Positions 17,180-28,138 are shown, counted from the first letter of the stretch. The stretch is 64,000 nucleotides of DNA from Mycobacterium sp. JS623 (GCF_000328565.1 NC_019966.1:1674001-1738000), one strand, 5' to 3'. Notes: a model not told the origin generated them from the letters alone. A program made the numbers and translations.

Positions 17180-19057
17180 CTTTCGTAGTGCTATCTGGTC
17201 CACCCGATCCAGCGCCGTGGCTGGGACTGTTCCTGCAGGGACCACGCTGGCCAACTGATCAAGGGACACCACCTGCGAACTGACGGTCGGCAGATTCGTG
17301 GCGTCCGAGTCGATGTCCTGGAACCGGATCGAGATCGTGCCCTGGTTGAGCCCGCCGGTCGATACCCAGTTCCAAATCTCCGGATCCTGCGGTGAGACCA
17401 CGATCGTGTAGGTCCCGTCGAGATTCTTCTTGGCTTGCGAGATGTTCAGGCTGGTTTGCTGGTCCCAGTAGTTGTCCGTGATGGTCCAATCATTGGTCAC
17501 GGGTACCACGAAGTAGCCGGCGTCGCCGGGATTGATGGTGAGCACCAGCGCCTGGTCGTCGGCGAGCTGGAAGTAGCCGGCGCTCTGCATCTGTGTCGCA
17601 AGGAATTCCGCGTTGCGCGTCGGATTGGTGAACACGTTGGGCTGTCTACGTGCGCCCGTCGTGGGATCGATCGTGGCCACTTTGATGTACTCGGCTTCCA
17701 TCTGCAGACCCAGCGCCATGATCACCGCCGTGACGGTGCCTCGCAGCAGCGGTGGCGGGTCCGGCAGCGGCGGGATCAGCGACACCAGCGACGTCAACAA
17801 TGGGTTCTTGGTCACCGTCGGCCCGATGAACGGGATCGCGAATCCGCCCAATTGAGCGAACAAGCTGTTGGGCGGCCCGCTGACCCGCTCGATCGACAGG
17901 CTCATCGGATCCTGATCGTTCCAGTCCGACAACGTATTTCGGACTGCGATCAGTGTGGTGTCGTCGGTGATCTGAATATGGTTGGGCCCCGGGCCGGTCG
18001 GTGAACCGCTGACAGTGACGGTGAACGAGCCATCCGGATTGCGAACAAGATCCTTGCCGTTGAGGACCGCCGCCGTGTTACCCGACAAGCCGGTCAGCAC
18101 GCTGAACGTCGTTTCTGCAGGGTCCTCGCCGGTGAACCGGCCGGTGATCACGTACGTCGAGGCCTTGTTGACCGCCATGAAGCGGTAGATCGTGTCCGGG
18201 TTGTCGTAGAGGATCCGCGATCCGCTGACGTCCTGCCCATACCAGGTGTGCGGTGGCGCCACCTGCATAACCGCTGTTGGCGTCATCGGATTGAGCAGCT
18301 GCTGCTGGAACGCCGCCCCCATTGCGTACTCGTTGACCGCTTGGTTCAGCGCGTCATGGTTTTCCTGATCCGGGCCGCCAATAAGGTTGAACTGCTGCTG
18401 TGCCGTTGAGCGCCAACCGAATTGGAGCACCAGCTTCATCAACTGAACCGGGAGCGTGTCGACAGTCTGCGCGGCGCGCTGCTCGGCGGCGACTTGCTCC
18501 GGGGTGCCCAGCGGGCTGACTGCCAAGGTCTGGGCCCTGACTGTCGGTGTTGTCGCGGGCGAGGAGACGGTGGCCTGGGCGACCTCGCGGCTGCCCGTAC
18601 CCACGGTGGACACCATCGCCAACGTTTCAGCGGGCGCGGCGGGTTTCGGGGTGGGATCAGCGACGTCGGCCGACTTGGCGATGGTCGTCGTGGTGTGAGG
18701 CGCGGGTTCGTCGGTGGACGCCGTCGCAGTCCCCGACTTCGGCTTGGGCTCCGCGACCTTCTTCTTCTTTTTGTTGGTCGCCGGCACGTCGTCATTGGAT
18801 GAGGCCGCCGACTCCGAGTCCGGGGCGGCAGTCTGCTGGGTCGTCTTCTGATCGGCGTCACGAGAACTCGTGCTCGGACTCGAGGAGCCTGACTCCGAGG
18901 AGTTCGAAGAGTTCGAAGAGTTCGAGGAGGCCGAGGTGCCGTCATCGGCGGAGGCGATCGCTGGGCTGTTGGCAATCGCCGCCCCGATCCCCAGCGCGAC
19001 TGCGAGTCCGCCGACCCTGCCGATGAAGCGACCGTACGAGTATGGCGTCGTTGCCAC
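17138..19057 (-). CDS. Secreted DUF1214-like protein with low-complexity linker
   Basis: 639 residues. A signal sequence (YGRFIGRVGGLAVALGIGAAIANSPAIASADDG) is followed by about 100 residues rich in Ser, Thr, Pro, Lys and Asp, including runs of SNSS and KKKKK. The globular part includes RILYDNPDTIYRFMAVN and TYVITGRF. The C-terminal stretch YFVVPVTNDWTITDNYWDQQTSLN...IWNWVSTGGLNQGTISIRFQ resembles DUF1214 domains. The first codons and signal type recur in other mycobacterial cell-surface proteins. Function unknown. The 5' end is divergent from a TetR gene 60 bp away. Confidence 0.75.
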   Translation of the reverse strand: MATTPYSYGRFIGRVGGLAVALGIGAAIANSPAIASADDGTSASSNSSNSSNSSESGSSSPSTSSRDADQKTTQQTAAPDSESAASSNDDVPATNKKKKKVAEPKPKSGTATASTDEPAPHTTTTIAKSADVADPTPKPAAPAETLAMVSTVGTGSREVAQATVSSPATTPTVRAQTLAVSPLGTPEQVAAEQRAAQTVDTLPVQLMKLVLQFGWRSTAQQQFNLIGGPDQENHDALNQAVNEYAMGAAFQQQLLNPMTPTAVMQVAPPHTWYGQDVSGSRILYDNPDTIYRFMAVNKASTYVITGRFTGEDPAETTFSVLTGLSGNTAAVLNGKDLVRNPDGSFTVTVSGSPTGPGPNHIQITDDTTLIAVRNTLSDWNDQDPMSLSIERVSGPPNSLFAQLGGFAIPFIGPTVTKNPLLTSLVSLIPPLPDPPPLLRGTVTAVIMALGLQMEAEYIKVATIDPTTGARRQPNVFTNPTRNAEFLATQMQSAGYFQLADDQALVLTINPGDAGYFVVPVTNDWTITDNYWDQQTSLNISQAKKNLDGTYTIVVSPQDPEIWNWVSTGGLNQGTISIRFQDIDSDATNLPTVSSQVVSLDQLASVVPAGTVPATALDRVDQIALRKSGFNNRFAPYPQP

Positions 19058-19108
19058 GGGCGAATCCTTCCGCCGGGCATCTGCCTACCGCAAACGCCTC
19101 GCGCGTAC

Positions 19109-19126
19109 TGTAGTCACATGACTACA
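19109..19126. promoter_or_regulatory. Palindromic operator covering a TetR start codon
   Basis: TGTAGTCA-CA-TGACTACA is a perfect 18-bp inverted repeat. The ATG of the TetR gene (19118) is inside it, so bound repressor would sit on the start of the gene. It lies 51 bp from the divergent secreted-protein start and may control that too. Confidence 0.65.
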
Positions 19127-19708
19127 GCCCGGGCAAGCGTCCATACAGCCCGCGCAGATGCACCCCTGGGCAGGGCCGAGGTCGTCGCCGCGGTTCTCGA
19201 GTCGGCTGCTGACCTGTTTGCCGAACACGGGCCGGCGGCAACCTCGATCCGTGACATCGCCGCGCGGTCGAACGTCAACCACGGACTGATTCACCGGCAC
19301 TTCGGCAGCAAGGACGGACTCGTAGCGGCGGTGCTCGATCACCTCGGCCAGCATCTCGCCGGCCTGCTTGCCGCGAACGCCGATGGCAGCGCAGTCGGCG
19401 AAGCCGTCGACCGTCAGCTTCGCGTGATTGCCCGTACGTCGCTCGACGGGTATGCGATCGGAGAACTCCAGAGCCGCTTTCCGACAATGGAGGTGTTGCT
19501 GGAAAGCGTTCGTGGTCGGCACCCGTCCGAACTCGGCGCCCGGCTGGCCGCGGCGCACACCATCGCCTTGCAGCTGGGCTGGTGTCTGTTCGGCGACTTC
19601 CTTCGCGCGTCGACTGGTCTGGACGACCTGGACGATCGGACGTTCGCCCGGTCGGTGGGCAACACCGTCGCTCGGATTCTCGAACCCGAAAAGCCGGTCA
19701 CGACATAG
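19118..19708 (+). CDS. TetR-family regulator
   Basis: 196 residues. HTH region: VAAVLESAADLFAEHGPAATSIRDIAARSNVNHGLIHRHFGSKDGLVAAVLDHLG, a typical TetR N-domain; the C-domain is helical and shows no recognisable ligand signature. ATG 19118 lies in an 18-bp palindrome and no Shine-Dalgarno precedes it, consistent with a leaderless, self-repressed gene. Confidence 0.85.
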   Translation: MTTARASVHTARADAPLGRAEVVAAVLESAADLFAEHGPAATSIRDIAARSNVNHGLIHRHFGSKDGLVAAVLDHLGQHLAGLLAANADGSAVGEAVDRQLRVIARTSLDGYAIGELQSRFPTMEVLLESVRGRHPSELGARLAAAHTIALQLGWCLFGDFLRASTGLDDLDDRTFARSVGNTVARILEPEKPVTT

Positions 19709-19859
19709 GCCGAGTTTCGCTATGTGGACTTTTCACCGCTCGCGGCGCAGCTCGGCAAACTTACGTGCACGAAATCGCCTTTGCCACAGGCGATTTTAGC
19801 TAGCGATCGCATTCGTTTCACTTGCAAAGAATGCAAAGTGGTTTCGCCGAACGCATTTG

Positions 19860-19887
19860 CAGGCACCGCCGACGGGCCTAACGTGGA
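19860..19887 (+). promoter_or_regulatory. SigA-like promoter for the small zinc-ribbon gene
   Basis: TTGCAG and TAACGT are separated by 16 bases. The -10 ends about 7 bases before the ATG at 19892, which would give a leaderless transcript. Coordinates are good to a few bases. Confidence 0.4.
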
Positions 19888-19891
19888 CAAG

Positions 19892-20155
19892 ATGAATGTC
19901 CACGTCGTCGAGGCACGGCGCTGTCCGTTCTGCCAGCACATCGTGAATACATACGTCGATCCGCGGAATCCCGACAACACCCCGCATGATGGCGATATCT
20001 CGGTTTGCGCCAACTGCAGCGGTCTGTCGGTTTTCCAGGGGCATGAATTGCGTCTGCCCACGCCCGCCGAACTGGCCCGGTCCATGCGCGACAAGAACGT
20101 CCTTCACACCATCAAGGAGCTTCGGGCCGAACAGTACGGGTGGAGCGTGTTCTGA
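19892..20155 (+). CDS. Small zinc-ribbon-like protein
   Basis: 87 residues from ATG 19892. CPFC near residue 11 and CANC near residue 39 form a CxxC...CxxC pair, so it probably binds one zinc. It ends LRAEQYGWSVF. The frame is open back to a GTG at 19724, but the promoter-like TTGCAG-N16-TAACGT just upstream of 19892 and the AT-richer sequence before it favour a leaderless start here. The longer version would add another CKEC. Function unknown. Confidence 0.6.
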   Translation: MNVHVVEARRCPFCQHIVNTYVDPRNPDNTPHDGDISVCANCSGLSVFQGHELRLPTPAELARSMRDKNVLHTIKELRAEQYGWSVF

Positions 20156-20169
20156 GCGGGCGCTGGTTC

Positions 20170-21714
20170 TCAGGCCAGCGGGCCGATGACTGCTTCGGCG
20201 GCCGCGACCAACGCACCCGACGCCGCTAGCCCGACGACCGAGTCGATCTCGGGCGACAGATACCGATCGGTGCCGGGCCCCGGAACTGATTCCCGGACCG
20301 CGGCGATCACTGCCGCGGTCGCAGGCGATGCCGCCAGTGGGGCGCGCATCTCGATGCCCCGCGCGGCGGTGTACACCTCGATCGCCAGCACCCGGGTCAG
20401 GCCATCGATTGCCCTGCGCAGCTTGCGCGCCGCCGACCACCCCATCGAGACGTGGTCTTCCTGCATCGCCGACGATGGGATCGAGTCGACGCTGGCAGGA
20501 TTGGCCAGCCGTTTGAGCTCGGACACGATCGCGGCCTGCGTGTACTGCGCGATCATGTGGCCGCTGTCCACACCCGGGTCGTCGGCCAGGAACGGGTTGA
20601 GGCCGTGGCTGCGCGCGACGTCGAGGAACCGGTCGGTGCGCCGCTCGCTGATGCTGGCCAGATCGGCTGCGGCAATGGCGAGGAAGTCCAGCACGTAGGC
20701 GACCGGTGCGCCGTGGAAGTTGCCGTTGGATTCGACCCGCCCGTCGAGCGTGACGACGGGATTGTCTACGGCGCTGGCCAATTCGCGGCCCGCGACGGTG
20801 CGGGCATGCTCGGCGGTGTCGCGCACCGCGCCCGCCACCTGAGGCGCACAACGCAGCGAGTAGGCGTCCTGGACCAGCGAGCAGTCCGGCCCGCTGTGGC
20901 TCGCCACGATCGGCGACTCGGCGAGCACGCGGCGCATGTTGGCGGCCGCGGCGGCCTGACCGGGATGGGGCCGCATGGCGTGCAGATCCTCGGCGAATAC
21001 GCGGACGGTCCCGAGCTGACCTTCCACGCTCATCGATGCCGCGACGTCGGCCAGCTTCAGTAAACCGTCGAGGTCGCGCAGTGCGAGCACCAGCATGCCG
21101 AGCATGCCGTCGGTGCCGTTGATCAGTGCCAGCCCCTCCTTCTCGGCGAGCACCACCGGCTCGATGCCGTGTTGGGCCAGCGCGTCGGCGGCGGGCAGTA
21201 GCTCGCCGTCGGCCGTACGCACCGAACCCTCGCCCATGACGGCCAGCGCCACGTGGGCGAGCGGAGCGAGGTCGCCCGAGCAGCCGAGGCTGCCGTACTC
21301 GTAGACGACGGGCGTCAGACTGGCCGACAGCATCGCCGCGTACGTCTGCGCGACCTGGGGTCGCACCCCGGTGCGGCCCGTGGCCAGTGTCGACAACCGC
21401 AGCAGCATCATCGCCCTGACGACTTCTGGCTCGACCTCGGGACCCGAGCCGGCGGCATGCGAGCGAATCAGGCTGCGCTGCAATTGCGTTCGCAGCTCGT
21501 GCGGGATGTGCCGGCTGGCCAGTGCGCCGAACCCGGTGGACACACCGTAGACCGGCTTCGGGTTGTGGGCGAGTTCCTCGATGCGGGCGCGGCTCTTGGC
21601 GATCGCGTCCAGTGATTCATCGGAAAGAGCCACCGCGGCACCGTCGCGAGCGACGGCTACCACCTCGTCGAAGCTCACGGGGCCGACGCCCACGACGACG
21701 GTTTCGCTACTCAC
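20170..21714 (-). CDS. hutH: Histidine ammonia-lyase
   Basis: 514 residues from a GTG whose bases overlap the hutI stop (GTGA). The MIO-forming triad is in [17 protein letters not shown]; here it is Cys-Ser-Gly rather than the usual Ala-Ser-Gly, which the family pattern PS00488 permits as I recall it. [33 protein letters not shown] and [11 protein letters not shown] are other active-site regions. It deaminates histidine to urocanate. It is the last gene of the hut operon and length is normal. Confidence 0.95.
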   Translation of the reverse strand: MSSETVVVGVGPVSFDEVVAVARDGAAVALSDESLDAIAKSRARIEELAHNPKPVYGVSTGFGALASRHIPHELRTQLQRSLIRSHAAGSGPEVEPEVVRAMMLLRLSTLATGRTGVRPQVAQTYAAMLSASLTPVVYEYGSLGCSGDLAPLAHVALAVMGEGSVRTADGELLPAADALAQHGIEPVVLAEKEGLALINGTDGMLGMLVLALRDLDGLLKLADVAASMSVEGQLGTVRVFAEDLHAMRPHPGQAAAAANMRRVLAESPIVASHSGPDCSLVQDAYSLRCAPQVAGAVRDTAEHARTVAGRELASAVDNPVVTLDGRVESNGNFHGAPVAYVLDFLAIAAADLASISERRTDRFLDVARSHGLNPFLADDPGVDSGHMIAQYTQAAIVSELKRLANPASVDSIPSSAMQEDHVSMGWSAARKLRRAIDGLTRVLAIEVYTAARGIEMRAPLAASPATAAVIAAVRESVPGPGTDRYLSPEIDSVVGLAASGALVAAAEAVIGPLA

Positions 21715-22907
21715 GGTCGTGACTCCACTCTCTCGTTGAGCTGCTTGCCCGCCCGCACTACCTGGCGGACGAGCGGCACACCTGGGCGGTACGCCAGATG
21801 GATGTAAGACGGGGCGTCCAGCAGGACGAAATCCGCCCGTCGCCCGGCGGCGAGGACCCCGACGTCGTCGCGGCGCAGCGCCGCCGCGCCGCCGGCGGTC
21901 GCGGCCCACAACGCTTGGGCCGGGGTGAAGTTCATGTCCCGCACCGCGACCGCGATGCAGAACGGCATGCTTGTGGTGTACGAACTGCCCGGGTTGCAAT
22001 CGGTCGCGAGTGCGACGGTCGCGCCGGCGTCGATCAGCCTCCTACCGTCCGGATACTGTGCCCGCGTTGAGAACTCGGCGCCGGGCAGCAGCGTGGTGAC
22101 CGTGGTGTCGGCCGCTGCGGCGAGCGCTTCGACGTCGTCGTCGGTGGCATAGGTGCAGTGATCGACCGACGCCGCACCAAGTTCGACGGCGAGCTGGATA
22201 CCCGCGCTTGGCCCGAGTTGGCCGGCATGCAGCCGCGCGTCGAGCCCGGCCCTTATGCCTTCTGTGAGAATGTGCCGGGACTCGTCGACATCGAAGGCAC
22301 CGCGGTCGCAGAACACATCGATCCACCGGGCGTGCGCCGCGCAGGCCCGCAACATGGGACCGGCGACCAGATCGATGTATGCGGCGCGGTCGTCACGAAA
22401 CTCGGCGGGGACGACATGTGCGCCAAGGAATGTCGTCTCGTCGGTGACGGCTTTCGCGATTCGCAGCGAGCGGGCCTCGTCGTCGACGGTCAACCCGTAG
22501 CCGCTCTTGCATTCGAAGGTGGTGACGCCTGTCCGCAGTAGCTCGTCGGCGAGCCGCTCGACCCCGGCGAGCAGGGTGGCGTCGTCGGCCATCCGCGTGG
22601 CAGCGACCGTCGACGCGATACCGCCTGCGCCATACGGTTCGCCACTCATCCGCGCTGCGAATTCCGCCGACCGTTCGCCCGCGAACACCAGATGGCTGTG
22701 GCTGTCGACGAATCCGGGGATCACGCTGACGTCGGCGCAGCTGACCCGGTCGTCGGCATCGGGAGCTTCGGTGCGTCGGCCCACCCATGCGATCTGCTGG
22801 CCGTCGACGATCAGAGCCGCGTCCGAGATGATGCCGAGGGCATCGCCGTCGGCATTCGCGGGATCGTTGGTGACGAGCTCGCGGATGTCGGTGTACAGGA
22901 CGGTCAT
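21711..22907 (-). CDS. hutI: Imidazolonepropionase
   Basis: 398 residues. [22 protein letters not shown] contains the HxH metal motif; [29 protein letters not shown] and [11 protein letters not shown] follow in the order expected for HutI. It opens the imidazolone ring to formiminoglutamate. ATG 22907 overlaps the hutF stop (ATGA) and its own stop overlaps the hutH GTG. Confidence 0.95.
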   Translation of the reverse strand: MTVLYTDIRELVTNDPANADGDALGIISDAALIVDGQQIAWVGRRTEAPDADDRVSCADVSVIPGFVDSHSHLVFAGERSAEFAARMSGEPYGAGGIASTVAATRMADDATLLAGVERLADELLRTGVTTFECKSGYGLTVDDEARSLRIAKAVTDETTFLGAHVVPAEFRDDRAAYIDLVAGPMLRACAAHARWIDVFCDRGAFDVDESRHILTEGIRAGLDARLHAGQLGPSAGIQLAVELGAASVDHCTYATDDDVEALAAAADTTVTTLLPGAEFSTRAQYPDGRRLIDAGATVALATDCNPGSSYTTSMPFCIAVAVRDMNFTPAQALWAATAGGAAALRRDDVGVLAAGRRADFVLLDAPSYIHLAYRPGVPLVRQVVRAGKQLNERVESRP

Positions 22908-24250
22908 CGGACATCCATCAGGTCGGCAATGGCCGAAGCGAGTTCGGCCTCCACATTGGGAACGGTGACGTGTTTGCGGTCGACCACCACGGCGCGTCCG
23001 TCCACCACCACATCGGTCACATCCGGGGCGGCCGCGGCGAACACGACGTTCTCGACGGCGGCCCCGCCGCCAGCGGTGCGGATCGAATCAGTTTGCACAG
23101 CAACGAGGTCCGCGCGTGCGCCAATCGCCAGCTCGCCGGCGTCGGTCCAGCCGAGGGCGTGGTGACCGTCGTACGTGGCGGCCTGTAACAGCCGGTCGGC
23201 GGTGATCACCCCGCGGGTGTGGGAGGCCAGGCGTTCGTTCAGCTCGACCGCGCGCGCCTCTTCGAACAGATCGATGACGGCGTGGCTGTCGGAGCCGAGA
23301 CAAAACACTCCGCGCCCGGCGAGCAGCGCGGGCGCAGGCCCGATGCCGTCGCCGAGGTCGCGCTCGGTGGTGGGACAGAAGCAGGCGCCCGTCGACGTCG
23401 CGTCCATGTCGGCGATGTCCTCGGATGTGAGGTGGGTGGCGTGCACGGCCGTCGTCCGCGGTCCCAATGCCCCGGCGTCCCGAAGCACCGCGGTCGGTGT
23501 GCGGCCGTGCACGGCAAGACACTGTTCGACTTCACGGGTCTGCTCCGAGGAATGCACATGCAGCGGAACACCATGTGTCTCAGCCCATTCCACGACGGCT
23601 GGCATGTGCTCGACCGGCACGCCGCGGACCGAGTGCAGGGCCGCGCCGACCAGGACGGATTGACTTTGTGCTTGCTGCCGCAACGCCTCGACACGCTCGG
23701 CCCACCGGTCGCCGCTGCCGTCGCCGAACCGTAACTGCAGGCCGGCCAGGGGTGTGCCGTCCGGGGCGGAGCTCAGGTAGCAGGTGTCGAGGAAGGTGAG
23801 CCGGATGCCTGCGTCGGCGGCGCCGCCGATGACGGCCTGTCCCATCGCATTGGGGTCGCCGTAGTGCGTTCCGCCATTGCCGTGATGCACGTAGTGGAAC
23901 TCGCCGACGGAAGTGATTCCTGCGAGCGCCATCTCGGCGTAGACCGCGCGCGTCAGGCGCCGGTACCGGTCGGGGTTCAGCTGCTCGGCGGCCCGGTACA
24001 TCAGATCGCGCCAGGTCCAAAACGATCCGCGGTCGCGTTGGGTGCGGCCGCGCAGCGCCCGGTGGAACGCGTGTGAATGCGCGTTGGCCAGGCCGGGCAT
24101 CACCAGCCCGCGCAGCCGATGTGCGCCGGGGCGCGCGGTGGTGTCGGTGTCGATCGCGGTGATGCGGCCTTCGGCGACGGTGACCTGAACGCCGTGCGCC
24201 ACAGTTTCGCCGCCGAGCCAGGCGTGTTCACACCACCACGTATCGGTCAC
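22904..24250 (-). CDS. hutF: Formimidoylglutamate deiminase
   Basis: 448 residues from GTG 24250, which overlaps the upstream stop. [23 protein letters not shown] (HxH metal motif), [34 protein letters not shown] and [10 protein letters not shown] are typical of HutF. It turns formiminoglutamate into N-formylglutamate plus ammonia. That means this organism uses the two-step deiminase route, which needs an N-formylglutamate deformylase. No HutG-type gene is here; the next upstream M20 hydrolase is the natural candidate. Confidence 0.9.
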   Translation of the reverse strand: MTDTWWCEHAWLGGETVAHGVQVTVAEGRITAIDTDTTARPGAHRLRGLVMPGLANAHSHAFHRALRGRTQRDRGSFWTWRDLMYRAAEQLNPDRYRRLTRAVYAEMALAGITSVGEFHYVHHGNGGTHYGDPNAMGQAVIGGAADAGIRLTFLDTCYLSSAPDGTPLAGLQLRFGDGSGDRWAERVEALRQQAQSQSVLVGAALHSVRGVPVEHMPAVVEWAETHGVPLHVHSSEQTREVEQCLAVHGRTPTAVLRDAGALGPRTTAVHATHLTSEDIADMDATSTGACFCPTTERDLGDGIGPAPALLAGRGVFCLGSDSHAVIDLFEEARAVELNERLASHTRGVITADRLLQAATYDGHHALGWTDAGELAIGARADLVAVQTDSIRTAGGGAAVENVVFAAAAPDVTDVVVDGRAVVVDRKHVTVPNVEAELASAIADLMDVR

Positions 24251-25473
24251 CGCGTCACCCACTCCGCCATGACGTCGGCCAACGCCTCTGCCCCGGTATT
24301 GCAATCGGATGCCTCGGCGAATTCGTCAGGGGAGTGCGATATGCCGGTTGGGTTGCGTACGAACAACATCGCCGTCGGAACCACAGCTGACAGGATGCCC
24401 GCGTCGTGGCCCGCCTGCGTCGGCAGCACCGGGATGTCGCCGAGGTGGGCGAGCGCGCGCTGGAGCCGGTTTCGTGGTGCCTCGGGGAACTCGACGATCG
24501 GTGTCACCGATTCGGCGTCGACACCGAGTTCGATGCCGTCGGCCGCAGCGTGCTGTCGTGCTTCTGTGGTGATCTTGTCGACCAGCGACCGCAGCGTCGC
24601 CTCGTCGGCGGCCCTGGCATCGAGCCACGCATGCACCGAGGACGGAATAGCGTTGGCCCCGTTGGGCGCAACGATGACCTTGCCAAATGTGGCCACGGCG
24701 TCGTGGGCGGCGGCCAGCGACCGCGCGGTGTGCACCGACGATGCGAACGCCAGCATCGGGTCGCGCCGGTCGGCCAGCCGGGTCGTGCCTGCGTGGTTGG
24801 CCTCGCCGCAGAACGTGAATTGCCAACGGCCGTGGGGCCAGATGGCCGACGCGACCGCGATCGGTCGGTCGACGAGGTCGAGTGCACGGCCCTGCTCGAC
24901 ATGCAGTTCGACGAAGACACCGATGCGATCGGTGAGCCGCGGATCGGCGCCGAGGTGATGCGGATTGCGGCCGGCCTTCGACATCGCCTCATCCAACGTC
25001 ACACCGTCCACGTCCCGCAGCCCGCGGGCCCGTTCGGCGCTCAGTGCGCCAGTGGACAGCTGCGAGCCGATGCATGCGACGCCGAAACGCGCACCCTCCT
25101 CGTCGGAAAACGCTGCGATGGCGACGGGAACCTTTGGTACCACGCCCCGTTCGCGGATGATGTCGATGGCTGCGAAGGCGGACACGACACCGAGCGGCCC
25201 ATCGAAGGCGCCGCCGTCGGGCACTGAATCCAGGTGTGACCCTGTGACGAAGGCGTCGGTCGGATCGCCGGACCAGCCCGCTGGCAGCCACCACGCCCAG
25301 AGGTTGCCGTTGCGGTCCTCTTCGACATCCATTCCGCGCTGGGCGGCACAGCCGGTGAACCACTCGCGCAGAGTCAGGTCCGCATCCGACCACGCATAGC
25401 GGCGGTAGCCGCCGCTGGCGTGGTGCCTGCCGACGTCGAGGATCGTCGGCCACAGGGCGTCGAATGCCGTCAC
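24247..25473 (-). CDS. M20-family allantoate/N-carbamoyl amidohydrolase, candidate N-formylglutamate deformylase
   Basis: 408 residues from GTG 25473 overlapping the hutU stop. [25 protein letters not shown] and [20 protein letters not shown] carry metal ligands of the M20 AllC/HyuC group. [23 protein letters not shown] and [12 protein letters not shown] follow. Members hydrolyse C-N bonds of allantoate, ureidoglycolate or N-carbamoyl amino acids. Inside an otherwise complete hut operon downstream of HutF's product, the most economical role is hydrolysis of N-formylglutamate to glutamate and formate. That is inference; many databases would call it allantoate amidohydrolase. Confidence 0.8.
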   Translation of the reverse strand: MTAFDALWPTILDVGRHHASGGYRRYAWSDADLTLREWFTGCAAQRGMDVEEDRNGNLWAWWLPAGWSGDPTDAFVTGSHLDSVPDGGAFDGPLGVVSAFAAIDIIRERGVVPKVPVAIAAFSDEEGARFGVACIGSQLSTGALSAERARGLRDVDGVTLDEAMSKAGRNPHHLGADPRLTDRIGVFVELHVEQGRALDLVDRPIAVASAIWPHGRWQFTFCGEANHAGTTRLADRRDPMLAFASSVHTARSLAAAHDAVATFGKVIVAPNGANAIPSSVHAWLDARAADEATLRSLVDKITTEARQHAAADGIELGVDAESVTPIVEFPEAPRNRLQRALAHLGDIPVLPTQAGHDAGILSAVVPTAMLFVRNPTGISHSPDEFAEASDCNTGAEALADVMAEWVTR

Positions 25474-27131
25474 ACGTTCTCCCGCATCGGGATTCGCACA
25501 CCACGCTCGGCGGCGACATCGGTCGCATGGTCGTAGCCCGCATCGACGTGGCGGATCACACCCATGCCGGGATCGTTGGTGAGCACCCGCGCGAGCTTCT
25601 GCGCAGCAAGATCGCTGCCGTCGGCGACGGTGACCTGGCCTGCGTGAATGGAACGGCCCATTCCGACACCGCCGCCGTGGTGAATCGACACCCACGTCGC
25701 ACCGGACGCGGTGTTGACCAACGCGTTGAGCAGTGGCCAGTCGGCGATCGCGTCGGAGCCGTCGAGCATCGCCTCGGTCTCGCGGTAGGGCGAGGCGACA
25801 GAACCGGAGTCCAGGTGGTCGCGGCCGATCACGATCGGAGCGGACAGTTCACCCGATGCCACCATCTCATTGAACTTCAGCCCCGCGAGATGACGCTCGC
25901 CGTAGCCGAGCCAGCAGATGCGCGCGGGCAGTCCCTGGAATGCGACCCGCTCGCCTGCCATCTCGATCCACCGGGTGAGGTGCTTGTTGTCGGGGAACAG
26001 CTCGAGGATCGCGCGGTCGGTGGCGGCGATGTCCTTCGGATCGCCCGACAGCGCCGCCCACCGGAACGGCCCGAGGCCCTCCTCGAACTGTGGTCGGATG
26101 TAGGCGGGCACGAAGCCGGGGAACTCGAAAGCCCTGTCGTATCCGGCTTTTCGGGCCTCATCGCGGATGGAGTTGCCGTAGTCGAACACCTCGGCGCCGC
26201 GGTCCTGAAAGCCGACCATCGCGGCGACGTGCTTGGCCATCGACGCCCTCGCCTGCTCGGTGAAGTAGACGGGATCTTTCTCGGACATCTTCTTCATGTC
26301 GTCGAAATCGATGCCGATGGGCAGGTAGGACAGCGGGTCGTGCGCCGAGGTCTGGTCGGTGACGATGTCGATCGGGGCGTCGCGGCGCAGCAACTCGGGA
26401 AGCACCTCGGCGGCGTTGCCTAACAGTCCGATGGACAGCGGCCGCTTGGCGTCGCGGGCCTCAACGGCCAGCCGCAGTGCGTCGTCGATGTCGACGGCCT
26501 TGGTGTCGAGGTAACGGTGTTCGATGCGCCGGTCGATGCGAGATTCGTCGCAGTCCACACAGATCGCCACGCCGTCGTTCATGGTCACAGCCAGCGGCTG
26601 CGCGCCGCCCATGCCGCCCAGGCCCGCGGTCAGCGTGATCGTGCCTGCCAGCGTGCCGCCGAACCGCTTCTTGGCGACCGCGCCGAAGGTTTCATAGGTG
26701 CCCTGCAGAATTCCTTGGGTGCCGATGTAGATCCACGAGCCCGCGGTCATCTGCCCGTACATCATCAGGCCCTCGGCCTCGAGCTTGCGGAACTGTTCCC
26801 AATTCGCCCAGTCGCCAACGAGATTCGAGTTCGCTATCAGCACGCGCGGCGACCATTCGTGGGTGCGGAACACGCCGACGGGCTTCCCGGACTGGACGAG
26901 CATGGTCTCGTCGTTCTCGAGGTTCTGCAGCGTCCGCACGATCGCATCGAACGCCTCCCAGCTGCGCGCGGCCCGGCCGGTGCCGCCGTAGACGACGAGA
27001 TCCTCGGGATGCTCGGCCACCTCAGGATCGAGGTTGTTCATCAGCATCCGCAGCGCCGCCTCCTGTTGCCAACCCTTACAGGACAACTCGGTGCCGCGGG
27101 GGGCTCGGACGAGGCGCGCGGTGGAGGTCAT
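25470..27131 (-). CDS. hutU: Urocanate hydratase
   Basis: 553 residues, normal for HutU. ATG 27131 follows AAAGGAAC; the frame continues to 27551 but only antisense to the IclR gene. [62 protein letters not shown] (NAD binding) and VDCDESRI are family hallmarks. It hydrates urocanate to imidazolonepropionate using tightly bound NAD. It is first in the hut operon; every following junction overlaps, so the five genes are probably one transcript. Confidence 0.96.
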   Translation of the reverse strand: MTSTARLVRAPRGTELSCKGWQQEAALRMLMNNLDPEVAEHPEDLVVYGGTGRAARSWEAFDAIVRTLQNLENDETMLVQSGKPVGVFRTHEWSPRVLIANSNLVGDWANWEQFRKLEAEGLMMYGQMTAGSWIYIGTQGILQGTYETFGAVAKKRFGGTLAGTITLTAGLGGMGGAQPLAVTMNDGVAICVDCDESRIDRRIEHRYLDTKAVDIDDALRLAVEARDAKRPLSIGLLGNAAEVLPELLRRDAPIDIVTDQTSAHDPLSYLPIGIDFDDMKKMSEKDPVYFTEQARASMAKHVAAMVGFQDRGAEVFDYGNSIRDEARKAGYDRAFEFPGFVPAYIRPQFEEGLGPFRWAALSGDPKDIAATDRAILELFPDNKHLTRWIEMAGERVAFQGLPARICWLGYGERHLAGLKFNEMVASGELSAPIVIGRDHLDSGSVASPYRETEAMLDGSDAIADWPLLNALVNTASGATWVSIHHGGGVGMGRSIHAGQVTVADGSDLAAQKLARVLTNDPGMGVIRHVDAGYDHATDVAAERGVRIPMRENV

Positions 27132-27216
27132 GATCGTTCCTTTTCGCTGGTCAAACTCGGTTGAGTACAGGACACCGCACCTGAGCCCGTTGCGGTAGGG
27201 AGAATGCGGCGATAGT

Positions 27217-27232
27217 GTCTCGTATTCGAGAC
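27217..27232. promoter_or_regulatory. IclR-type operator in the hutU/IclR divergent gap
   Basis: GTCTCG-TATT-CGAGAC is an inverted repeat with 6-bp arms, 16 bases before the IclR GTG start and about 86 bp from hutU. It is the only clear palindrome in this 116-bp gap. Confidence 0.55.
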
Positions 27233-27247
27233 GCAAGGAGGTGGGCC

Positions 27248-28033
27248 GTGTCCAGCACGTCACCAGCGGTCGGCCGGGCACTCGATGTGTTGCTCCACCT
27301 GGCGTCACGGCCGGGGCCAGTGCAGGGCTCGGCGCTGATCCGGGACATCGGCATGCCGCGCTCCTCGGCGTATCACTTGCTCGAGGTGTTGATCGAGCGT
27401 GGCTTCGTCGTGCATCTGCCCGACCAGCGCGCGTACGCACTGGGGTTCTCGGCCTTCGAGGTGGGTTCGGCGTATCTGCGTCACGAACCGCTCGAGCACA
27501 TCGCGCGGCCCATCCTGAAGCGGTTAGTGGCCGCGGTCGGCGAGACGGCACACCTCGGAATCCTCTACGGCGCGGAAAGTGTTTATCTGCTCAAGGAGCA
27601 ACCGCAGATGGCCGGCGTTCCGGTCACTTTGGTCACCGACGTCGGCGTGCGACTGCCTGCGCACCTGACGGCGAACGGCCGATCGATCCTCGCGCATCTG
27701 TCGGCGGCCCAGGTGCGGGCGTTGTTTCCGTCGTCGGCGTCGTTCATCCACCGCACCGAACGCGGGCCCAATTCCCTTGCGGAGCTTCGCAGTATCCTTC
27801 AGACCGAACGTGCCCAGGGCTGGGCGGAGGAGGCGGGCATGATCACCGAGGGCCTGCAATCGGTTGCTGCGTGCGCGTTCGACCACGCCGGGCGTCCGGT
27901 CGCGGCGTTCAGCGCGACTCGTCGCGAGGACAGGCCGAACACCGAACTGCCCGCGTTGGTCGACGCAGTCCGCGCCGCGGCGCGCCAGCTGACCCAGGCG
28001 TTATCCGGCCGCGCGCCGGCGGGCTGGTTTTAG
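27248..28033 (+). CDS. IclR-family regulator of the hut operon
   Basis: 261 residues from GTG 27248, selected because AAGGAGGT lies 6 bases upstream; a GTG at 27215 would place the start before the operator. [50 protein letters not shown]. The effector domain has [20 protein letters not shown] and [18 protein letters not shown]. It is divergent from hutU, so regulation of histidine use is the likely role. Whether it activates or represses cannot be told. Confidence 0.85.
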   Translation: MSSTSPAVGRALDVLLHLASRPGPVQGSALIRDIGMPRSSAYHLLEVLIERGFVVHLPDQRAYALGFSAFEVGSAYLRHEPLEHIARPILKRLVAAVGETAHLGILYGAESVYLLKEQPQMAGVPVTLVTDVGVRLPAHLTANGRSILAHLSAAQVRALFPSSASFIHRTERGPNSLAELRSILQTERAQGWAEEAGMITEGLQSVAACAFDHAGRPVAAFSATRREDRPNTELPALVDAVRAAARQLTQALSGRAPAGWF

Positions 28034-28045
28034 CAGCTCGTCGCA

Positions 28046-28138
28046 ATGATGGGCAGCGTGCAGCCGGGCCCGGACCGGAGTGATGACGAGGCGCTGGTGG
28101 TGAACAACTGGTTCGAGCGCTACCGTGAGGCCCAGTAA
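28046..28138 (+). CDS. Possible small protein (30 residues)
   Basis: ATG ATG GGC ... GCC CAG TAA encodes a 30-residue acidic/polar peptide ending NNWFERYREAQ. Nearly every third base is G or C, as expected for coding sequence here, and its stop overlaps the large palindrome at 28136. No Shine-Dalgarno and no family recognised. It could be a real microprotein or the remnant of a lost gene. Confidence 0.35.
   Translation: MMGSVQPGPDRSDDEALVVNNWFERYREAQ

Noticed and set aside
27241..28083. 280-residue ORF in a second frame over the IclR gene
   Set aside because: Arg/Gly/Ala-rich shadow typical of high-GC DNA; the IclR frame explains the region.
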